From Zantedeschia hybrid cultivar (Eukaryota; Streptophyta; Magnoliopsida; Alismatales; Araceae): a stretch of 64,000 bases of DNA. Below the pieces are notes generated by a model. That model was not told the DNA's origin and ran no database searches. It saw only the letters and a program-made list of their open reading frames with translations. Positions 11,801 to 23,479 of this stretch are shown one piece after another. The position numbers and the translations under genes are program-made. Location of the stretch: positions 42,819,194 through 42,883,193 of the forward strand of contig JARZZO010000012.1 in the NCBI GenBank assembly GCA_030544215.1, in the 5' to 3' direction. Within the stretch, counting starts at the first letter, position 1, and every line of letters starts with the position of its first letter.

Positions 11801-12583
11801 TTAATAACAGCTAATAGGTAGTTAAGGGGTTAAGAGGGTAAAGGGGAGGTTAAAGGGCTCAGCCCAATAAGGGAAATGGGCAACTGGTTCGAGCCAGCCT
11901 TGTGCCCTGGCTCAGCTAGTGGCTCCAACCCTGGCTTGTGGGCTTAAGCCCGGTCAGGGGGCCCCTTGGCCAGCCGGTCCAGCCGGTCGAACCGGCCCAG
12001 ACCGGCACCCCCAACCCCAGAACCCGACGCCCCCCAAAACTGCAGAAACCCTAAGGTTGTTGCAGGTGGAGGGGCGGCTGGGCAGCGCCGTCGCTGGCGA
12101 GCCCCAGGCGCTGCCGGCCCCGGCCGGCGTTGCCCCCGGCGCAGGCGACATGCCAGGCGCCGGCTGGGCCCCCGGTGGTGGTGAAACAATACCCGGCCAA
12201 GCCCCTTTAAAACCCCAAAAAATCTGATTTTCAGGATTTTAAATGCGATTTGGGGCTCGATTTTGTAGCTCTTCAATGCCACCATGGCGCCAGCTATCAT
12301 GCCCGGTGTGTAGTGGTGACTATCACCAAGAGATCCAAAGATCTAACCCGCCATCCCAACGCTTGGGAGGCATGTACGAAGCCGCCAAAATACCCCGGTT
12401 CATCATCTCATGAAGAACTCCGAAAACCCCCAAATAAAATCCAAAAAATCACAGAAAAGTGATCTAAATATTTGTGTTCATCTTATGAACACTATTTCGT
12501 CATTTTCATCGGATTAAACGCATGGAATAACTCATGAAAAATTAATTTCGAAGACCGAAACGGGACGAGAAATAGTGGAACCT

Positions 12584-12596
12584 GGCTTTGATACCA
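12584..12596 (-). other. Primer-binding site (Copia-B), one base changed
   Basis: The minus strand reads TGGTATCAAAGCC next to the LTR, the initiator tRNA-Met type PBS with G changed to A at one position compared with Copia-A, C and F. Confidence 0.88.
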
Positions 12597-12597
12597 C

Positions 12598-14151
12598 TGT
12601 TGGGTTTTCTCGGGTTTCTCCGGATCGCACACGCAACGGAAAATAAAATAAAGCAGCAATCCATTTTCCCGTTTCAAAAGACTAAAACTTACGATTATCG
12701 GATAATCGATTCTCACCGTGTGCGGATTCGAATCCGCAACCGTTGGGTTCCGTCGGTGCGACACCGCAAGCCGCGTAAGCGCCCGACCTTTAGCGAAGTC
12801 CACGCGATCCTCCCCACGACGGATATCCTCACGTTCCTCGTTCTTCGCAGCCCATGAAACCTCTGCCGGTCGCCGCAACGATCGCCGCAACGCGCGGACG
12901 ATTTCCCGTCGAACGGGATTCGGAGAAGCGGCGAAGCAGATCTAGATATGTTTGGACGCCAGAGAGAGAGAGAAATAGAGGAGGGGTGGCTAGGATTAGC
13001 AGCATCTTGGCCTGCTCAGCTCGTTCGCTATGTTTTATACTAACCGCATGATTTATCATAAAAACCCACGGTTTGTATAAAACCCACTTATTTATCCATC
13101 GCCTTGAGAATCATTTGCGTGTGACCCTCTAGGCCCAAGTACCAGTCCAGTTAATGGCCCAACAAGCCCAGTGACTCCTCACTGACTTTATTAATCAATT
13201 AATAACCCTTTATTAATTAATTAATCAATCGAATTGATGTCGCACATAGAATTCGATCGGGCCTCCGATCACGTTGGGTGCCAAGCAACACCGCGTAAAC
13301 CCGGAAGGTATTGGGGTTAAGTAACCCACTCATGGAACCTTTCCGCCGACAGTTACCACGTGGATATAATCCTTCATTCGTACAATGCTCTCGAGTCAAC
13401 TCAGGGTATGGCGAGCTGTCAAACCCTAACCGGTCGACTCACTTGGATTGGATACCGCTGATCAATATCGAAAAACTCCTTTCACGATATTATCGTCCGC
13501 CCTGGCCAGGGACTTTCGCTCATCCTTCCTAGAGCATTCTCTCTCTAAGTACCGAGAGCGAATGATTCCTTATTGACACGCAATTCCCTTGGACGGTATT
13601 CCGCTGTACCCAATCCTTGGCGTATTAGAATCCCGTGGCTAGAGATTCGTAAACCAAGGTCAAAGCACAGAAGTCCACCGACAAGGTGTTCTTGGTGTCT
13701 CAGGTCCGAGGACCATCCACACAACTGCGACAATAGAATCAAGCTAGTTGACAGTGAGGTACAATAGCATCCAGCGATTCAGTCGGATCAGTTCAGTGAA
13801 CTCATTCTCCAATGAGCACCTACAGATTCGTCTTAGTGTCTCCACACAAGTGACTTATGAGATCAGTCACCCTCATCATATGAGCAGGAGTAATCTGTAC
13901 TAGTCTAACCGGATATCCGATGTCCTTCTCGGATATCCTCCGACTATGAACGATTAAGAATATGTGTGTTTAAGTGATCAGTCTCATTAGTATGATCTCA
14001 TCATAATCTGATCACTATATCACATATTCATGAACTTTATTATGAAACGATAATTAATGCGATTTGCACATAATGAATATTATGCCATTTTATTAATAAA
14101 TGAACGAGATTTACATAGTCAGATTGGCTTGTAGGCCACCTAAAACTAACA
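12598..14151 (-). repeat. 5' LTR of Copia-B (1554 bp)
   Basis: On the minus strand it begins TGTTAGTTTTAGG and ends AACCCAACA. It is closely related to the solo LTR at 58110-59596. A TATAAAA word (plus coordinates 13033-13039, minus strand) marks the probable promoter. Its first 52 bases are read in reverse by the frame that enters Athila RT. Confidence 0.92.
13033..13039 (-). promoter_or_regulatory. TATA box of the Copia-B LTR
   Basis: TATAAAA on the minus strand lies at the LTR position where the Copia-C LTRs have TATAAAAG. It is a candidate core promoter, by position only. Confidence 0.45.
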
Positions 14152-16685
14152 CCAAGAAATCTGGATTAACAGTTATCAAGAATGATCATGGAGAAGAGGT
14201 ACCCACTAGGCTCACCACAGGATGGAGAGTGTGCATTGATTACCGAAAGCTGAATCTCATGACTAAAAAGGATCACTTTCCACTCCCATTCATAGATCAG
14301 ATTCTGGAAAAGTTATCGGGCCAGAAGTACTTTTGCTTCTTAGATGGGTACTCCGGGTACAATCAAGTGGCTATTTACCCGAAAGATCAAGAAAAGACCA
14401 CCTTTACGTCCCCTGATGGCACGTTTGCTTTTAGAAGGATGCCATTTGGATTATGCAACGCACCAGCTACATTTCAACGGTACATGATAGCTATATTCTC
14501 CGATATGGTGGGAGAATTCCTCGAAGTTTTCATGGATGATTTCTCAATCTTCGGGGATTCTTTTGAAAATTGCTTGGAAAATCTTAAACAGGTGCTAGCA
14601 AGATGCATAGACACCAATCTGATACTTAGCTGGGAAAAGAGCCATTTTATGGTTCGAGAGGGCATTGTTCTAGGCCACATTGTGTCTGAAAGGGGGATAG
14701 AGGTAGATAAAGCTAAGATCGATCTCATATCCAATCTTCCTCCTCTTACCTCTGTCAGACAGATCCGTTCATTCCTTGGCCATGCCGATTTCTATCGCCG
14801 GTTTATCCACAATTTCTCTCAAATTGCCCGACCTCTAACTCTTCTCCTAGCTAAGGATGTTCCTTTCCAAATGGATGAATCTTGCATCAAGGCATTCAAT
14901 TCTCTGAAGGAATATTTGACCAAAGCCCCGATTCTTCAATCTCCAAATTGGTCTTTACCCTTCGAAATCATGTGTGATGCCTCTGATTATGCTATCGATG
15001 CGGTTTTGGGACAAAGAATCAACAAGTGTCCCGTGGTGATATATTATGCAAGTCGCACCCTTGCCGATGCTCAAATGAATTATACTACCACTGAAAAGGA
15101 ATTATTAGCCGTGGTTTTTGCCATAGAAAAATTTAGATCTTATCTTTTAGGGGCAAAAGTCATAATCTATTCTGATCACTCAACTCTGAAATACCTGTTG
15201 ACCAAGAAGGATGCAAAGCCTAGACTTATTAGATGGATCTTACTCCTTAAGGAATTTGATTTGGAAATTCGGGATAAGAAAGGTTTTGAGAATGTGGTAG
15301 CCGACCACCTATCCCGAATTCTGATCTCAGAAAGTACACTAATCACTGATTCCTTTCCTGATGAGCATCTTCTAGCCATTTCTCACACTGTTGCACCCTG
15401 GTATGCTCATATTGTCAATTACAAGGTGACTAATCAGCTTCCGGAAGGATGGACTAAAAGTGAGAAGGACAAATTCTTTTCCTAGGAAAAGTATAATTTC
15501 TGGGAGGATCCTGAATTATTCAAATTATGTCCTGATCAAATCATTAGGCGATGCGTTCCTGAAGAAGAAGAACAGAGTGTTCTCAACTTCTGTCATAATC
15601 TGGCTTGTGGGGGCCATTTCTCAGGAAAGAAAACTGCAGCCAAGGTCCTGCAAAGTGGTTTTTACTGGCCCACATTTTTCAAAGATGCCCATGAGTTCAA
15701 CAAAACTTGCCTCCGATGTCAAGCTGCAGGAAATATGGCGAAAAGGGATATGATGCCACTCAACCCAATCTTGGTGGTTGAAGTCTTTGATGTTTGGGGA
15801 ATTGACTTTATGGGACCTTTTCCACCCTCTTTTGGAGATACATATATTATGGTAGCGGTGGATTATGTCTCTAAGTGGATTGAAGCAGTAGCCACCCGAA
15901 CCAATGTTCATAAAGGGGTCATTAAATTTGTTCAAAAGAATATCTTTTCACAGTTCAGGTGGCCTAAAGCTATCATAAGTGATGGGGGAACGTATTTCAC
16001 GGATTACCAGTTTCGAACTTTACTTAAGAAATATGAGATTAATCACAAAATAGCTACCCCTTATCATCCCCAAACCAGTGGCCAAGTGGAAGTTTCCAAT
16101 AGAGAGATTAAGAATATTCTGCAAAAGTTCGTTAGGCCCGATAGAAAAGATTGGTCTGAAAGATTGGATGATGCTTTATGGGCCTATCGGACCGCTTACA
16201 AAACTCCTATTGGCATGTCTCCTTATCGTCTAGTTTTTGGAAAAGCGTGTCACCTTCCAGTGGAATTGGAACATAGGGCTTATTGGGCCATCAAACAAGT
16301 CAATCTGGACCTAGCCCAAGCTGGTTCCCACTGAACCTTACAACTAAGTGAGCTAGAAGAGTTGCGCAACGAGGCCTATGAAAATTCAAAGATTTATAAA
16401 GCCAAAACTAAAGCTTTTCATGATAAACATATTGTGAGAAAATCCTTTCTTCCAAATCATAAAGTTTGGCTATTTAACTCTAGGTTCCGCTTATTTCCAG
16501 GAAAACTGAAATCCAGATGGGATGGACCCTTCGTGGTCGTTAAAGCCTTCGATTATGGAGCCGTTAAGATTATGAATCTCAAGAGTGGGAACACTTTCAC
16601 CGTTAATGGTCAACGGTTGAAACCATTCATTGAAAATCTTCAAAATACATCACCTGAATCCATAGAACTGAGTGATCCACAATAA
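14152..16685 (+). pseudogene. Athila pol: reverse transcriptase, RNase H, integrase
   Basis: RT runs from the KKSGLTV motif through FLDGYSGYNQ and the FMDD active site. RNase H follows with DASDYAIDAVLGQ and TEKELLAVVFA. Integrase has an HHCC region (CGGHFSG ... CLRCQ) and D,D,E residues in WGIDFMGPF, ISDGGTYF and QVEVSNREIK, then a C-terminal domain ending near 16685. Two stops interrupt it, TAG at 15483-15485 and TGA at 16332-16334, with sequence continuing in the same frame after both. The apparent start at 14100 is an accident, since the first 17 codons are reversed Copia-B LTR. The 5' end of pol is outside the window. It is non-functional but only lightly decayed. Confidence 0.92.
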
Positions 16686-17888
16686 CTGAACTGCTGTCTG
16701 GCTGAAGACGATAAACTTAGCGCTTGTTGGGAGGCAACCCAATATTTTACTTCAGTTTTTGTGTTTCCTTTCCTTTTAGGTCCCTGAGCAGTAGTCGCCC
16801 TGGGTATGTCGCATCCTCTTCATCACAGGTTGTTTCTCTCTTTTACAATTCTCTTCTGGCTGACATGTTTTTCATATCTTTTATGCCATTGAGGACAACG
16901 TCAATCAAGTTGGGGGGTGGGACAATCAATATGATATGCATTTATTGGAAAATCTTTTGAAGAAAACTGATATCTTTCACAGAAAAAATGGTCAAAATTT
17001 TAAAATTTCTTTCAAAAACTTCTTTTCACATCCTATGAAAATTGCATGAAAATCATGTTTCATTAAGTAAATCTTAAACAAATCAGTTTTATGTTAGTCA
17101 CATTGGTTAAAGAACCTTCAAAGTTTAAATATCCCACTTCACAAAAATCCACGGCAGGATGATTCTCACACACACACGGCAACTTAGAATAAATACAAGA
17201 TCTTAAAAGTATAGAATTGCTGAAATTAACCTTAAGGATAAGACTACTATTCTAATTTTTCTTTTTAGGTTGAACGAAAGGAATGTGTAGGATTCGTAAT
17301 AGGGGACTGTCCCACTCAGCACTCTAAAAAGAGGCGGTCATTTAAAATGGACAGCTGTAAACACTAAAGGCAATAGAAGGCGTTAAAAGAACTAAAGGAA
17401 GGTAGGTGGCAAAAAGTACGCACCTCCCCTCAGGCAATTCAAAGAGAGTGGCAAAAAGTACGCACTCTCAAAAGCAAAAGTACAATGAAATGAAAAAAAA
17501 AGCCACGCTAAAAAGTCCATCGCACCAGAAATATGACCAAGTCGTGAAAAGTGCTGAGTTGAGACGGGAATTGAAAAAACGGTCCTCGCTGACTGATCGG
17601 GAAATCTTTTAGTCTCTTCTCTTCCCCAGGTAGTGTTATCTAAAGGGTAGTAAAGGCAAGAATATACCAGAAAGGTCGGAAACGAGTTCTAAGCGTGTCA
17701 ATTTTCATGCACAATCACCTGTCGTGAATCAAAATATTGTGGGATATGAAAACTTTAGCTTAACCAATCGGCTACCACTTAAATTGTTTGTGATAGATCC
17801 TACAAATGAGGCATGATAATTCATTGTTTGTCCTAACTTTTCCTTATTCGCATTGCTAAGGGACTAGCAATGAGTAAGTTGGGGGGTG
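16686..17888 (+). other. Athila 3' untranslated region with two polypurine-like tracts
   Basis: About 1.2 kb without a credible frame separates integrase and the 3' LTR. Athila elements often have an env-like frame here, and I see none. G-rich tracts in nearly identical context (aagttggggggtg) occur at about 16908-16920 and 17877-17888; the second abuts the LTR and is the likely polypurine tract. A short direct repeat (gtggcaaaaagtacgcac) lies at about 17406-17468. Confidence 0.75.
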
Positions 17889-19373
17889 TGATAAAGTGTT
17901 AAATTGATCATTTAAAGGCAATCAAACGCATCATACTCATGTTTTTATCTGTAAAATAGCATGAAATGATAGATAATTGCGTACCAAGTCCAACGGTACC
18001 AATTTCGTCAAATTCTGACTTAAAAACATCGTCATTTCATGTGCTTAATGGAGTATAGCGCATTTGCGATTTTTCGACAAAACCGAGAGGAAATAAATAA
18101 ATATAATGATATTTTATGATAATGTGCTAATTTATATTTATTTTATGTGAACAGGACATGCCGATGATGCAGTGCAGTTGGTGGAGTTTCCGGAAATTTG
18201 GAGGAGGTCTAGTGTTCGAATTTCGATAAATTCGACTTCATTGGGTCCTCCTGCTTCTGGAGTTTCCCAACCGACCTATCCTCCTCTCTCTCTCAGATTT
18301 TCCCAGCTTCCCCATGCACGCTCTCCTCTTCTTCTCCTTTCCCAACTCCTCTCCCGCAGCGTATTCCGGCTCCTTCTCCAACCCCCTCCGCAGCCTCTCT
18401 CCTCTTTCTCTCTGGTTCTCTCTCCCTCTTCTCAGCGTCTCCCTCGTCGCCTCTCTCTTCCTCCCCTCTTGCCCAGCTTCTCTTTCTCTCCCTCCACAGA
18501 TCTCTCTCTCTCGGTCTCTCTTTCTCTCCCTTATTCCCGCAATCTATTCCCCACTCCCTCTCTCGGTCTCTCTCTCTGGTTCCCACGCACATCCCACGCT
18601 CACCTGCACGTACTCGTGCATGCTCCCGGTGCACCACCACGCGGCAGAGCTCCAGATCCTCCACGCATGCTTGAAGCTCCTCCACGCGGCGGTGTACCAG
18701 CAAGCGCCGGCGCTGCACATCCACGCGCTTCACCAGCCAGCAGCCCCAGCCGCCAGCATCAGTTCCACCTGCACGCGCCAGCAAGCCCCATGCATGCATG
18801 CTGCACCGTCCACCAGCGCACCCAAACTGGTCCTCCACCAAGCCAGCGCCTTGCCACCTGTTGTGCCGACCTACCTGCCAGGAGCCTCTATTTGCTGCAT
18901 GTTTATTTCTTTTAGTTATTAGTTAGTTGCTTGGTTATATTTAATTATTTATTAAGATAGTACAACTAAGAATTTTGTAAGTTCATTTCGGGTTTTTAGA
19001 TAATTAATGATATTTTATTAAATTTGCAAATAGCTAAATAGCGGTGCTCTTGTTAGCTAAGTGTCGTTTATTCTCCATGTGTGGTTGTGTTTAAATTTTG
19101 AAAGTAGTTCACAGAATTAGATATTATTTTTTTTGTCTTGGGTATTTTTAGCTAATTGAGTTTTTTATCTAATTAGGTAATTAATTGGTCAGTTCAAATC
19201 CTCATTTGTTTTAGATAATCAAAATCCAAAGTTTTCAAAGTTAAAAATTTAACCTCCTGTGGATCGACTCGGACTCACCATTATTAATTTTCAAAATCTA
19301 ATTTGCATGAGCCGAATAAATTTAAATTGAACGTTCTTATGAGTGGTTAACGACACACAATTTGGAACGATCA
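17889..19373 (+). repeat. Athila 3' LTR (1485 bp)
   Basis: It starts TGATAAAGTG after the polypurine tract and ends GAACGATCA, giving matched TGAT/ATCA ends. A CT-rich block at 18250-18600 opens a 247-codon frame that is composition-driven. The end was placed where the following bases match the reversed start of Tekay-like LTRs elsewhere in the window. Confidence 0.8.
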
Positions 19374-19449
19374 CCCCACAAGGGCCCAAACCAAGGGGTC
19401 TGACCCCGAAACTGACCCGATAATCGGATCCGAAACCTCAATCCTGACA
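19374..19449 (-). mobile_element. Remnant (76 bp) of a minus-strand gypsy LTR start
   Basis: On the minus strand it reads TGTCAGGATTGAGG and goes on like the start of element G's LTR (32329) and, less closely, that of the gag-only element (39576 leftward). Athila inserted here, so the rest of this LTR should lie left of the window. Its 5' terminus at 19449 abuts the Copia-F leader. Confidence 0.7.
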
Positions 19450-19999
19450 CAAACCCTAGCCGCCCTACAAGGTCGCTAGAGGGTTCCCTGTTGCGTAGGG
19501 AACCCGACGGCACCTCCCCCAAGGGGTTCTTCTCCGGCGTCGGCCTCGGTGGCTGGCGGGCACCGGTCCCCCACTGCCGGCAACGGCGACCTCGCCGGCG
19601 TCGTCCGGCCACCAGCGATGGCTAGAGAGGGGCTCAAAATAGGATTTTTCCCTCCCTATTCTCCCTAAATTTCAGGTTTCAAAAACTCAAAAATGAAGAA
19701 GAAAAAGCCATGGCCAGCCATCCAAAACCCTAAACCACTGCCAGAAACCTATTCTTAGGAGTGGAAGATCTTATATCATGAGGAAACATCCTTTGGATCC
19801 AATTAAAACGCCAAGAATGAGGCATTCTTTGTCCAACAAAGAACACGACGAAAACCCCAAAATAAATTATTTTCTTCAATTAAAATTGTGATCTCATCAC
19901 TATAATCATCTCATGAACAAGAAAATAATTACATGCATGGAATTAATTCATTTATATCATAATTTCAGAAATCGAAAGGGCGAAAACATAGTGAAACTT
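19450..19999 (-). other. Copia-F leader fragment
   Basis: The GC-rich leader start matches the Copia-C leader (44610-45200) in order and wording: the A-rich run, the word for ttcgtcgtgttctt, the gene-like GC stretch and a cggctagggtt word. It is cut at 19449 by the gypsy LTR remnant. No gag is present in the window. Confidence 0.75.
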
Positions 20000-20012
20000 G
20001 GCTCTGATACCA
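20000..20012 (-). other. Primer-binding site (Copia-F)
   Basis: The minus strand reads TGGTATCAGAGCC one base inside the LTR at 20014, the initiator tRNA-Met type PBS. It shows that this LTR is a 5' LTR on the minus strand. Confidence 0.92.
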
Positions 20013-20013
20013 C

Positions 20014-21582
20014 TGTTGGGTTCGCTGTATCGAGATCCGACCGAAAAACACAGCTGAATTTTTTTTTTTGGGATCGGATCCGTCCCATTTCAATCAACAA
20101 AATAAATCGGGAATCTAATTTACCTTGTGCGAATTCGGATCCGCATTCGTTCTCCGGTTCCGTCGGAGCGATGCCGTAAGCCGCGCAGGTGCCCGGCCTC
20201 TAACGGTATCCACGCGGTTCTCCTCGTGATAGATTGTCCTCGCCTCCTCGCTCGATGCGGCGTTCATGGATCTAAACTGGCTATACGTAATCCACCGTGA
20301 TATGCGGATTCGGAAACTCCCGTCGGACGGAAGGCAGAGCTGTTGGGAGCCGAAACGGAGCCTCCAGATGGCCGCCTCGTGTCGTGCGCCCAGGAGAGAG
20401 GAGTGAGAAAGAAGGCGGCGGCTAGGTCAAGGTTGCTGGCCCCCGATGTAGCATCCGTTCTTTTATAATAAGCATATTTGCATTTTTTTATAAAAACCCA
20501 GACTTATTCGAAATCCTATCGGATTATCCATCGACTTGAAAACCTTTTGCATGTGACCCTCTAGGCCCAAATACCAGTCCAGTTAATGGCCCATTAAGCC
20601 CAATAACTCTTTATGAACCCACTGAATTAATTAATATCCTTATATTAATTAATCAGCCGAATTTAATGTCCCATCGTAAATTCGGACGGGCTTCCGATCA
20701 CGTTGGATGTCAAGCAACATCGCGTGATCCTAGATGGCATTGGGGTTATCGCAATCCTCTAGTTGGAACCTTTCCATCATCGGTTAGCGCGTGGATATAA
20801 TCCTTCATCCGTGCAATGTTCTCGAATCGACCTAGGGTACGGGTTACTGTTAAACCGTAGCCGGTCGATTCACTTGAATCAAATGCCGCTAATCTATATC
20901 AGATAACTCTTTATCTAATATAGTATCCGCCCTGGCTAGGGACTTAAGCACATCATTCCTGGAACATTCTCTCTCATTATACCAAGAGCAGATAATCTCA
21001 TATTGAACACACAATTACCTTCGAGGGTATTTCTCTAAATCCGATCATTTGACTAATTGATAACCCATAGTTAGGGATTCGTTAGTCAAAGTCAAAGCTC
21101 AGAGACGTACCAACAAGGTATCTTTGGTGTCTCAGGTTTAAGAATCATCTACGCAACCGTGACAAAAGAATTGAGCTTGTTAACAGTGAGGTATATACCA
21201 TCTAGCGATTCATGGTCGGATCAGTTCAGTGAACTCATTCCCCAATGAGCACCTACAGGTCCAGCATAATGTCTCCACACAAGTGACTTATAGGATCAGT
21301 CACCCTCATCACATGAGCTGAAGAAACTTGTACTAGTCTATCCGGATGTTTGATGTCCATCTCAAACATCTTCCGACTAGAAACAATTAAGAACATGTGT
21401 TTATAAGTCTTCGGTCCGTAATTATGATCTCATCATAATCTAAAAGACTGTTGCACATGTTTATGGACTTCATCGTGATACGATAAACATAGATCGAACT
21501 AATTACACACAATGAATTAATACTATTTATTAATAAACTGAATATAGTATCGGATTGGCTTTGATACCATCTAATACTAACA
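20014..21582 (-). repeat. 5' LTR of Copia-F (1569 bp)
   Basis: On the minus strand it starts TGTTAGTATTAGATGG, as in Copia-C and Copia-E, and ends GAACCCAACA. It points opposite to the Copia-E LTR at 23480-25053, so the two form a long imperfect inverted repeat. A TTATAAAAGAACGG word on the minus strand near 20455-20470 matches the Copia-C TATA region. Confidence 0.9.
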
Positions 21583-21865
21583 GTGTGAACATAAACTTAA
21601 TCTTTTATCACTTCTAAGGAAAATAAACGAATACTACTCTCAAAATATACATAGGTATAAGCTCTTTTAGGTTGACCCCATCATGTCCGACATCTTTTGT
21701 ACAGGTCGATCTCCGATCAGATGACCCAAAGAAAATCTAAAAAATAAACAACTGAGCCTTTTACTGTTTTACACTACTGTGCCAATTTATTAGCTATTGT
21801 TTCGCATTCTAAGCGGGGTTATCTTGTGTACTTTCATTTAGAGCGTCTAGAAACAACTCTAAGGG
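21583..21865. other. Unassigned AT-rich stretch between Copia-F and Copia-E
   Basis: It is 283 bp between the outer edge of the Copia-F LTR and the broken start of Copia-E pol. I recognise no frame, LTR end or repeat in it. It may be flanking DNA or the remains of another element. Confidence 0.4.
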
Positions 21866-23465
21866 AGCCAAGGCCTATCTTGGATATGATCCTAAGACTT
21901 ACAAGGAGGCAATTGAAAGCCTAAAGGCAAGGAAATGGCGAGAAGCCATGAATTTTGAGATTCAGTCTACGCACATCAACCAAGTTTGGAACTTAATTGA
22001 CTTGCCCGAAGGTATAGTATCTATCGGCTGCAAGTAGATCTTTAAAAGAAAGATCGGTGCAGATGGACGAATAGAGACTTATAAGGCAAGGCTAATAGCG
22101 AAAGGGTATCGTCAAAGGCAAGGAATTGACTATGACGAGACCTTCTCACCTGTTGCCATGATCAAGTCTATCAGAATCATTCTCGCTATTGCTGCATACC
22201 ATGATTACGAGATCTGGCAGATAGATGTGAAGACAGCCTTCCTCAATGGAAACCTTGAGGAAGAGGTGTATATGATGCAACCAGAGGTCTTCACATCAAA
22301 GGAATCTCTAGATATGGTATGTAAGTTGCAAAGGTCCATTTATGTGCTGAAGCAAGCTTCTCGAAGTTGGAACATAAGGTTTGATGAGGCAATCAAATCT
22401 TATGGCTTCATTAAGAATGAAGATGAGCCTTGTGTGTACAAGAAAAATAGTAAGAGTGCAATCACATTCCTGATTCTTTACGTTGACGACATCCTACTCA
22501 TTAGGAATGATGTAGGGATGATGTCATCAGTAAAGATCTGGGTATCTAAGAACTTCTCCATGAAGGATTTGAGAGAAGCATCTTACATATTGGGAATACG
22601 AATCTATAGAGATAGATCAAAGAAGATGCTTGCCTTAACCCAATCCATGTACATAGAAACCATTGTTAAAAGGTTTGATATGAAAAATTCTAAGAGAGGT
22701 CTCATACCGATGAGATACGAAATTTATCTCTCCAAAGGTCAGTCTCCCAAGACTTCTGAGGAGAGGGCAATAATGGATAAAATTTCCTATGCTTTAGCCA
22801 TAGGTTTCATCATGTATGCCATGCTATGTACTAGACCTGATGTTGCATATGCTCTAAGCGTTACAAGCAAACATCAGATAGATCCAGGTGATGAACACTG
22901 GAAGGCTGTGAAATGCATCCTTAAGTACTTGAAAAGAACTAAGGATATGTTTCTAGTCTATGGAGGAGGAGACTTAAAGCTGCAATGATACACTGATTCA
23001 AGTTTTCAGTCTGATCCTGATGACAACAAATCAACATCAAGTTTTGTCTTCACACTCAATAGGGGAGCAGTGAGTTGGAAAAGTTTCAAGCAGGAAACCA
23101 CTGCTAATTCGACAACGGAAGCTGAATATATTGTTGCTGCTGAAGCCACCAAGGAAGCTATCGGGATGAAGAAGTTCATCGACAATCTTGGTGTGGTGAA
23201 AAGCATATCTGGTCCCGTCCCATTGTTGTGTGATAACAATGGGGCGATTGCTCAAGCGAAAGAGCTTAGGTCTCATCAGAAGTCGAAGTACATTCTACGG
23301 CACCTTCATCTGATCAGAGAGATTATAGCTCGATGAGATGTCATAGTGGAGAGAATTCCTTCAGCTGACAACATAACAGATCCACTGACAAAGCCTTTGT
23401 CTCAAAATGTCTTTGAGCGTCACTTAGAGAATATGGGTATTCTGTATAAAAGTGATTGGCTTTAG
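21866..23465 (+). pseudogene. Copia-E RT and RNase H
   Basis: The sequence begins in the linker before RT (YDPKTYKEAIES) and passes through the RT core with YVDD (about 22480) to RNase H (STTEAEYI, CDNNGAI). Stops are TAG at 22035-22037 where relatives have Trp, TGA near 22987 replacing Gly, and TGA near 23335 replacing Gly. The normal stop after FERH is lost (TGA changed to TTA), so reading continues to TAG at 23463-23465. It is more decayed than Copia-A and lacks integrase. Confidence 0.9.
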
Positions 23466-23479
23466 TCCAAGTGGGAGAT

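Larger units (their letters stand above)
9789..12583 (-). other. Copia-B untranslated leader
   Basis: This 2.8-kb noncoding leader has the same order of parts as Copia-A: GC-rich segment near the PBS (11870-12250), long AT-rich hairpin array (about 11040-11800), AG-rich and mixed sequence (10370-10990), four loop-conserved hairpins (9970-10300), then the three-way junction (9880-9950). Short frames here (for example 11919-12227) are composition artefacts of GC-rich repeats. Confidence 0.8.
6913..14151 (-). mobile_element. Copia-B, degraded Ty1/copia element inserted in Athila pol
   Basis: This is the 5' LTR, PBS, leader and most of gag-pol of a second minus-strand copy of the family. Its 3' end was separated by insertion of Copia-A and lies left of the window. 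The LTR edge at 14151 interrupts Athila RT exactly before Pro-Lys-Lys-Ser-Gly, so Copia-B is younger than Athila and older than Copia-A. Bases 14152-14156 (ccaag) should be one target-duplication copy. Confidence 0.92.
14152..19373 (+). mobile_element. Athila-type Ty3/gypsy element, 3' half
   Basis: RT, RNase H, integrase, 3' untranslated region, polypurine tract and 3' LTR of an Athila-lineage element are present. Gag, protease and 5' LTR were displaced to the left of the window by the Copia-B insertion. Assignment rests on the RT and integrase wording (RMPFGLCNAPATFQRYM, VFMDDFS, YHPQTSGQVEVSNREIK). The element lies in a short gypsy LTR remnant that resumes at 19374. Confidence 0.92.

Noticed and set aside
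11919..12300. Overlapping GC-rich frames on both strands (up to 118 codons)
   Set aside because: They sit in the noncoding leader of Copia-B; high GC opens several frames at once.
13311..13767. Small frames in the Copia-B LTR, with similar ones at 58678-59260
   Set aside because: They recur because the LTRs recur, on the strand opposite to the element, and have no recognisable domain.
18172..18915. 247-codon frame rich in Ser, Leu and Pro
   Set aside because: It lies in a CT-rich part of the Athila LTR, overlaps open frames on both strands, and has no domain. Composition explains it.
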